Of a stretch of 64,000 nt of DNA, positions 56,805 through 64,000 are shown piece after piece. The notes under the pieces were generated by a model. It did not search any database and was not told the origin of the DNA. It saw only the letters and a list, made by a program, of their open reading frames with translations. Made by a program: the position numbers and the translations under genes. The stretch lies in assembly GCA_017893485.1 (NCBI GenBank), contig CM030362.1, forward strand, positions 39,650,984 to 39,714,983. Direction: 5' to 3'. How positions within the stretch are numbered: the stretch's first letter is position 1; each line of letters opens with the position of its first letter. The stretch comes from Hemerocallis citrina (Eukaryota > Streptophyta > Magnoliopsida > Asparagales > Asphodelaceae).

Positions 56805-56845
56805 GCCAATGCTAGTAGTAAAGGATCCCACGAAGTCAAGATTAC
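56805..56845 (-). other. GRXS15: Possible 5' untranslated part of GRXS15 exon
   Basis: Upstream of the ATG lies TTTCTGCAG followed by GTAATC, which could be a splice acceptor at 56847-56846. If so, the gene has a further upstream non-coding exon, possibly beyond the inverted-repeat element that starts at 56963. Tentative. Confidence 0.35.
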
Positions 56846-58326
56846 CTGCAGAAATCCATTTATAATTTATAGACCTTTAAATAAACATAAAATATTTTGA
56901 TTTTAGGAATAGAAGGATGCGCTCCAGAGAGACAGCGTAATTGATAATTTAACAATAAATTTGAATTTTTTGCCATACTAGGCCACTTTTTGATACAATT
57001 TGCCAGTTCCCAAACTATTAGCGTTCGTAGGCTAGCCATTGCCACGTCAGCAGCGGCTGCTATTGGGAATAGCGGCCTCTTCATAGCCACCAAATTTGTA
57101 CTCCCACACTTGGTAGAGTACGGAAGGGCATTGGACTGAAGTGGTCGCTAATGCCACTAGCGGCCCTCGCTAACTCAGGTCACTATTCCCAATCGCAACC
57201 TCAGATGGACCCTCTAATTGCTTTTAAGATACGACCAACCCCACTGTCTCTCTCTTATTTCGTTATCTTCTTCTACCCCTCTTCCCCAACTAGTGGCCTC
57301 TCCACTCTCCCAAAAACCCAAAACCCTAATCCCTAATTTCTCCCCCAAAAATCCATTAATCCAAGTGTCCTTCTTCTCCACCCGATCTCTCTCCTCACAC
57401 TTCGTATAAACCCAAATCACTCTCCTCACTACGGATTTTGGAAATTCCCAAATCATATCCAATCTCCAAACCCTAAAGAGGTATGCCTAGTATAGTATTG
57501 TGATGGTTGATTGTCGGTGTTGGTTACAATTTTTTTCCACTTATTGTTAATAATGTGACCCAAATTGATTGTTTGTTTATTGAGAATTTTTTGAGGAATT
57601 GGATACTTATTGAGGATTACTTAGTGTTGGATACTAAGTTAGGAAAATTTGTGATGTAGACAACATACACATTATATGGATTTATTTTTTGCTAATCAAC
57701 ATTACATGCGTTATATACACGAAATCAACCAAAGACAAACTTTTTTCTTTTCCCAATTTACATAACATGAAATATATAGCAAAGCTTCACCAATTCTTAT
57801 ACTTGACATTAAACATGCTCTTGACGAGTCGACTGATACATAATCAGAGATCATGGAAGAGACATAGTTAAAATTGGTTTAGCGTTTAGTGCAAATGAGA
57901 ATATGAAAGAAATTAAGTTTCTATCAAGAGTAGAATTTACATTAATAACTATGCGGAGGCTCATTCTAATGTATACACAAACTTCATAAACAAGGGAAAC
58001 AGTTAATATATGGAATACTGGTAGATTGTAAGAACTTAATTTGCATGTCTACTTTGACAAGATACCCTATCAACTTGTAGTAATTTGTTTAAGAATGAGT
58101 GTTTACTTTCAAATGTGGTCACATTATCTACATCCAGTTTCAATTTTTGCGTTATGTTTTATCTCAGAATAACACCCATGATCGATCATTCCTTGTTTGA
58201 GTATCTTGTTTTTAGTTATTTGTGTTGGTTGAATGAGTACTTCTTTGATGACATATGAACACTCTCAACATCGATCTTATCAGACTTATTTGTTTGCTTA
58301 TACTTTGATAGGTATTTTACTCAAAT

Positions 58327-59775
58327 ATGGTAAGAACGATGGGAGCGGGATCAAGAAGTGCTAGGCCCGGGGTATGAACTATTAATTTATAATGTTTAAA
58401 TAATATATGTCAACCTATGGAGTATTCACTAAACATAGTATATTTTATCCTCAGGGTGGCCAAGGCGATGTCCCGTCTACGTCTGCACCGTCTGGGCAAG
58501 CTAGTTCGTCACATGCTGCACTTGTAGGACCAGGCCCTCATGACCCGACAGTATTGACGTTGCAGCGGACACATAGATCCCAACGGGTGTGGGACGGTAC
58601 ATCTCGAGAATGTAGTTTCCGCAAACATGAGACTTTTGCCTATGCATCCACTGACACACCAACTCCTTGTTCAGGTCAGTTTCTATGGGCTAGGTCTGAT
58701 AGAAAAAATCAAGCTCGACAGACAACTACTAACAGCCTTACTCGAGCGATGGAGGTCGGAAACACATACGTTTCATCTTAGCGTTGGAGAGATGACCGTT
58801 ACACTTCAGGATATCGCGGTTATCTCAGGACTACCAGTTGATGGAATCGCAGTCACGGGAACAATGGCCTTCAATAAGGAACAACTTGTGGCGGACTTTC
58901 TAGGTCGGGTGTGGGATGATAATACATTTAATGGAGTTTCAATTCGATTAAGTTGATTGAAGAAAACATTTAAAATTTTCCTAATCAACAATTCCAACGA
59001 ATGCTACACTCGGGCTTATCTGATGATAGTCTTCGGAAGTATTCTCTTTCCCAACTCCACTGAAGACGTTGTGCCTATAATGTATTTGCCACTTATCGGT
59101 GATTTGACAAGAGTTCGGCAATACAGTTGGGATAGTGCAGCGCTAGCCTCCTTATACAGGAGTCTTTGTAATGGAGCATTGATGGCGAAAGAGATGACTG
59201 GTCCGATGTTGCTACTCTAGATCTGGTGTTGGAAACACTTGCACTTAGGAAGACCTCGCATCACCTGGCAATCAGAGGGGTGGATGAGGGACGCAGCGAA
59301 TGTCAAGATGCTGGCTCCCATCGCAGTTTATTGGTCCGGGAGGCATACGTGGAGAGATAACCCACGTGGGGTGGTAACCTACTATAGAGATGAGCTAGAT
59401 ATGTTGCGAGAGGAGTTTGTTGTTTGGGAACTGTACACCAACAACCGATTGCAAAGGTTACCTCCCATCTGCACCGAACGTAGCAATCTTTGGTTGACCA
59501 GAGCACCGCTTGTCAATTTCAGTATCGTCGAGATATACTTTCCCGACCATGTGCTTCGTCAATTTGGACTTCAACAAGAGATCCCTGCACCACGATCATA
59601 TGACACTCTCCTGCACAAGGTGAAAGGGGTTGGTCGTGTCCCCGACCATGACTGGGCTTCCCATCATCAAGTTCATGTGAATGCTTGGAATGAGCGAAAG
59701 AATGCTACCGTTATAACAGGCATTCCTTCATATGATGGATCACTCCAAACTGCGTACCTATCTTGGTATCAATAA
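58327..59775 (+). pseudogene. Plant mobile domain (PMD/MAIN-like) gene, left arm, broken
   Basis: A short exon 58327-58371 (MVRTMGAGSRSARPG) splices to 58455, then comes the PMD domain: VSFYGLGLIEKIKLDRQLL, ERWRSETHTFHLSVGEMT, LQDIAVISGLPVDG, MYLPLIGDLTRVRQYSWDS, WMRDAANVKMLAP. PMD proteins (MAIN, MAIL1) act in nuclear gene silencing and genome stability in plants and occur widely in transposons. A frameshift near 58625 and stops near 58955 and 59218 break it. The tail (VHVNAWNERKNA) is normal for the family. Confidence 0.85.
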
Positions 59776-60560
59776 ATCACCCGTCTGTAAGTCGCGCCCC
59801 GTACATCAGTGCCTACCGGTGTCCTTCCTATACCCAGTGCCGCTCATTCCTCTTTGCAAGCCATGTACCAACCGAAGGCATTTTCAAGTCGAAAAATCGT
59901 ACGATAAATCGTTTGTCTGTTTCTTGATTCTCATAATATTTTTGTTATTAATTTTGTATATTTGTTACTTGCTTAATTGATTAGTCCATATTAGATTCTC
60001 ATTCAATTTTGTTTTTGATTTGCAGATTGACCAAGTGTGGGTTGTAGCACGGAAATGCACACAAGTGCTTGGCAGTAATGTCGCTCAAGCCGCAAAGGAT
60101 CTTGCACGCGAGATTCTCGCACCGTGTCGTTCAGCACTCGCGGCCTTACTATAGTACTCAAGACACATGGTGACACATGATGTTTATAGTAAGGCCTCAA
60201 TAGCCGAACGACACGGTGCGAGAATCTCGCGTGCAAGATCCTTTGCAGCTTGAGCGACATTACTGCCAAGCACTTGTGTGCATTTTCGTGCTACAACCCA
60301 CACTTGGTCAATCTGCAAAACAAATACAAAATTGAATGAAAATCTAATATGGACTAATCAATTAAGCAAATAACAAATATACAAAATTAATAACAAAAAT
60401 ATTATGAGAATCAAGAAACAGACAAACAATTTATCGTACGATTTTTCGACTTGCAAAGAGGAATGGGCGGGTGCGGGTTCGACCTCGGCACTGGGTATAG
60501 GAAGGACACCGGTACGGGGCGCGACATACAGACAGGTGATTCGTTGATATCAAGATAGGT

Positions 60561-61998
60561 ACGCAGTTTGGGGTGATCCGTCATATGGAGGAATGCCTGT
60601 TATAACGGCAGCATTCCTCCGCTCATTCCAAGCATTCACATGAACTTGATGATGGGAAGCCCAGTCATGGTCGGGGACACGACCAACCCCCTTCACATTG
60701 TGCAGGAGAGTGTAATATGATCGTGGTGCAGGGATCTTTTGTTGAAGTCCAAATTAACGAAGCACATGGTCAGGAAAGTACATCTCGACGATACTGAAAT
60801 TGACAAGCAGTGCTCTGGTCAACCAAAGATTGCTACGTTCGGTGCAGATGGAAGGTAACCTTTGCAATCAGTTGTTGGTGTACGGTTTCCAAACAACAAA
60901 CTCCTCTCGCAACATATCTAGCTCATCTCAGTAGTAGGTTACCACCCCACGTGGGTTATCTCTCCACGTATGCCCCCCGGACCAATAAACTGCAATGGGA
61001 GCCAGCATGTTGGCATTCCCTGCATCCGTCATCCACCCCTCTGATTGCCGGGTAATGCGAGGTCTTCCTAAGTGCAAGTGTTCCCAACACCAGATCTAGA
61101 GTAGCAACATCGGACCAGTCATCTCTTTCGCCATCAATGCTCCATTACAAAGACTCCTGTATAAGGAGGCTAGTGCTGCACTATCCCAACTGTATTGCCG
61201 AACTCTTGTCAAATTACCGATAAGTGGCAAATACATTATAGGCACAACGTCTCCAGTTGAGTTGGAAAAGAGAACACCTCCGAAGACTGTCATCAGATAA
61301 GCCCGAGTGTAGCATTCGATGTCATATTCGTTGGAATTGTTGGTTAGAAAATTTTTAAATGTTTTCTTCAGCCAACTTAATCAAATTGAAACTCCATCAA
61401 ATGTACTATCATCTGACACCCGACCTAGAAAGTCCGCCACAAGTTGTTCCTTATCGAAGGCCACTATTCCTGTGATTGCGATTCCATCAACTGGTAGTCC
61501 TGAGATAACCGCGATATCCTGAAGTGTGACGGTCATCTCTCCAACGCTAAGATGAAACGTATGTGTTTCCGGTCTCCATCGCTCGAGTAAGGTTGTTAGT
61601 AGTTGTCTGTCGAGCTTGATTTTTTCTATCAGACCTAGCCCATAGAAACCGACCTGAACAAGGAGTTGGTGTGTCAGTGGATGCATAAGCAAGGTCTCAT
61701 GCGTGCGGAAACTACATTCTCGAGATGTACCGTCCTACACCCGTTGGGATCTGTGTCCGCTGCAACGTCAATACTGTCGGGTCATGAGGGCCTGGTCCTA
61801 CAAGTGCAGCATGAGATGAACTAGCTTGCCCAGACGGTGCAGACGTAGACGGGACATCGCCTTGGCCACCCTGAAGATAAAATATACTATGTTTAGTGAA
61901 TACTCCATAGGTTGACATATACTATTTAAACATTACAAATTAAAAGTTCATACCCCGGGCCTAGCACTCTTTGATCCCGCTCCCATCGTTTTTACCAT
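60561..61998 (-). pseudogene. Plant mobile domain gene, right arm, broken
   Basis: Mirror copy of the left-arm gene, ATG at 61998. It keeps the frame around HPLTHQLLVQVGFYGLG where the left copy is shifted, but has its own small deletion near 61757 and a stop after 61381. The TAG after MLLL (61096-61098) is shared with the left arm, so the gene was already dead, or read differently, when the duplication formed. Its C-terminal half is more damaged than on the left. Confidence 0.83.
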
Positions 61999-63382
61999 AT
62001 TTGAGTAGATTACCTATCAAAGTATAAGCAAACAAGTCTGATAAGATCGATGTTGAGAGTGTTCATATGTCATCAAAGAAGTACTCATTCAACCAACACA
62101 AATAACAAAAAACAAGATACTCAAACAAGGAATGATCGATCATGGATGTTATTCTGAGATAAAACATAATGCAAAAATTGAAACTGGATGTAGATAATGT
62201 GACCACATTTGAAAGTAAACACTCATTCTTAAACAAATTACTACAAGTTGATAGGGTATCTTGTCAAAGTAGACATGCAAATTAAGTTCTTACAATCTAC
62301 CAGTATTCCATATATTAACTGTTTCCCTTGTTTATGAAGTTTGTGTATAAATTAGAATGAGCCTCCGCATAGTTATTAATGTAAATTCTACTCTTGATAG
62401 AAACTTAATTTCTTTCATATTCTCATTTGCACTAAGCTTTAAACCAATTTTAACTATGTCTCTTCCATGATCTCTGATTATGTATCAGTCGACTCGTCAA
62501 GAGCATGTTTAATGTCAAGTATAAGAATTGGTGAAGCTTTGCTATATATTTCATGTTATGTAAATTGGGAAAAGAAAAAAGTTTGTCTATGGTTGATTTC
62601 GTATATATAACGCATGTAATGTTGATTAGCAAAAAATAAATCCATGTAATGTGTATGTTGTCTACATCACAAATTTTCCTAACTTAGTATCCAACACTAA
62701 GTATTCCTCAATAAGTATCCAATTCCTCAAAAAATTCTCAATAAACAAACAATCAATTTAGGTCACATTATTAACAATAAGTGGAAAAAAATTGTAACCA
62801 ACACCGACAATCAACCATCACAATACTATACTAGGCATACCTCTTTAGGGTTTGGAGATTGGATATGATTTGGAGATTTCCAAAATCCGTAGTGAGGAGA
62901 GTGATTTGGGTTTATACGAAGTGTAAGGAGAGAGATCGGGTGGAGAAGAAAGAAACTTGGATTAATGGATTTTTGGGGGAGAAATGAGGGGTTAGGGTTT
63001 TGGGTTTTTGGGAGAGTGGAGAGGCCGCCAGTTGGGGAAGAGGGGTAGAAGAAGAAGAAGATAACGAAATAAGAGAGAGACAGTGGGGTTGGTCGTATCT
63101 TACAAGCAATTAGGGGGCCCATCTGAGGTCGTAATTGGGAATAGTGACATCAGTTAGCGAGGGCCGCTAGTGGCATTAGCGACCACTTCAGTCCAATGCC
63201 CCTCCGTACTCTACAAGTGTGGGAGTACAAATTTGGTGGCTATGAAGAGGCCGCTATTCCCAATAGCGGCCGCTGCCGACGTGGCAGTGGCTAGCCCACG
63301 AACGCTAATAGTTTGGGAACTGGCCTAAAATCGCAAATTGTATCAAAAAGTGGCCTAGTACGGCAAAAAATTCAATAAATTT

Positions 63383-63730
63383 CAGCAGTAACTTTTAAAA
63401 TAACACAAGCAAAACTAAGGAAACATATAGCAGATGCTAAATCCATCAACAAAAAGAAGCTTATCAAGATTCATTATGTGCTTATATACCAAGATGCACA
63501 ACTAATTTCTAAAATGTACTGAACAAATTAGATCATAAATTTCCTAACAGAAGTTCCGATAATGTCCAAAATTAGCATTAAAATTTTGATACCGAGTTTT
63601 CAAACCATTGTTTTAAAGATTTTTAAGGTAGGCGACTAAATATTGTCTATGAATTATGATGCTAAGAAAAAAAGAATAAAACAAAAAACATGAATAAATT
63701 CGGTAAGTTAGGCCTACATATTTTGATGAT
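63383..63730. other. Intergenic, nothing recognised
   Basis: AT-rich sequence between two Mutator-like insertions. It might contain upstream GRXS15 sequence, but I see no supported exon. Confidence 0.3.
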
Positions 63731-63903
63731 GAGTAATGCTTCATCCACTACCAATTTCACTACCATTTTGTTCACTAACTTAGGTGACATATTCCTGTTG
63801 GAGAGTTCTCCCACCTACTCTATCTTTCTCTACCTATTGCAGTGTGCCACCTAAGGTAGTGAACAAAATGATAGTGAAATTGGTAGTGGATGTAGCATTA
63901 CTC
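63731..63903. mobile_element. Fold-back MULE MITE, TSD TTTGATGAT
   Basis: 173 bp that folds on itself over most of its length: GAGTAATGCTTCATCCACTA at the left pairs with its complement at the right, then CAATTTCACTA/TAGTGAAATTG and TTTTGTTCACTA. An exact 9-bp duplication TTTGATGAT (63722-63730, 63904-63912) marks it as Mutator-like. No coding capacity. Confidence 0.92.
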
Positions 63904-64000
63904 TTTGATGATAAACCCTGGATTGGAATAAGGAGGAGAGAAAATAACATTATAACATGGAACCCTAGGTGAAAATTGATGGTACCAATTAGCACACGTG

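Larger units (their letters stand above)
56963..63373. mobile_element. 6.4-kb Mutator-like element that is one giant inverted repeat
   Basis: Ends GAATTTTTTGCC / GGCAAAAAATTC with the exact 9-bp target duplication AATAAATTT (56954-56962, 63374-63382), as in Mutator-like elements. The whole element is two arms, 56963-60153 and 60185-63373 (about 3190 bp each), joined by a 31-nt loop; the pairing GGCCTTACTATA/TATAGTAAGGCC closes it. Arms look about 95% alike. Each carries a broken plant-mobile-domain gene with its leader (CCCTAATCCCTAATTTC-like) and introns. No transposase domain was found, so it must be moved by another element. It lies 118 bp upstream of the possible GRXS15 5' exon. Confidence 0.93.

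Overview
The window is nuclear DNA from a flowering plant, most likely a eudicot. Genes have many introns with GT/AG borders, LTR retrotransposons of plant lineages are nested in one another, and there is an endogenous plant pararetrovirus and a captured piece of the chloroplast gene ycf2. Only two host genes are convincing: an acyl-protein thioesterase on the + strand (coding exons 7167-10687) and a mitochondrial-type CGFS monothiol glutaredoxin, GRXS15, on the - strand (coding exons 44608-56804). Both reconstruct by eye into complete reading frames. No rRNA, tRNA or CRISPR array was found.

Layout. 1-6150: a decayed LINE, a probable long gypsy-type LTR, a cluster of 12-bp palindromes, and a Copia LTR carrying a fold-back MITE set in a (TA)n tract. 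6150-11200: the thioesterase gene with its promoter and a MITE in intron 2. 11240-31025: one decayed Caulimoviridae-like provirus on the - strand, cut into pieces by a Copia element (13039-19692, TSD GTTAA), a solo LTR (20118-22243), a Copia LTR fragment (to 22966) and a 4.4-kb solo LTR (26155-30579) that itself holds a hAT MITE and a 375-bp tandem duplication. 31026-43960: a second LINE (- strand), split by a very young, largely intact SIRE/Maximus-type Copia element (32624-42651, TSD ACTTT) with gag, pol and a third ORF. 44608-56845: GRXS15, with a solo LTR in intron 4 and a complete but pol-less gypsy element (47701-56580, TSD AAATC) filling intron 1. That element holds several tandem arrays, a ycf2 fragment and a MITE. 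56963-63373: a 6.4-kb Mutator-like element that is almost entirely one inverted duplication, each arm carrying a broken plant-mobile-domain gene. 63731-63903: a small fold-back MULE MITE.

Most notable: (1) the SIRE element is studded, in LTRs, untranslated regions and coding linkers alike, with pairs of the palindrome GTCGAC whose members lie 20-21 bp apart; (2) the giant PMD inverted repeat just upstream of GRXS15 could yield long hairpin RNA, in the manner of maize Mu killer; (3) a chloroplast ycf2 piece sits inside a retrotransposon's tandem array; (4) the provirus appears to carry two protease-like modules in a row. All identities were judged by eye; no searches were run.
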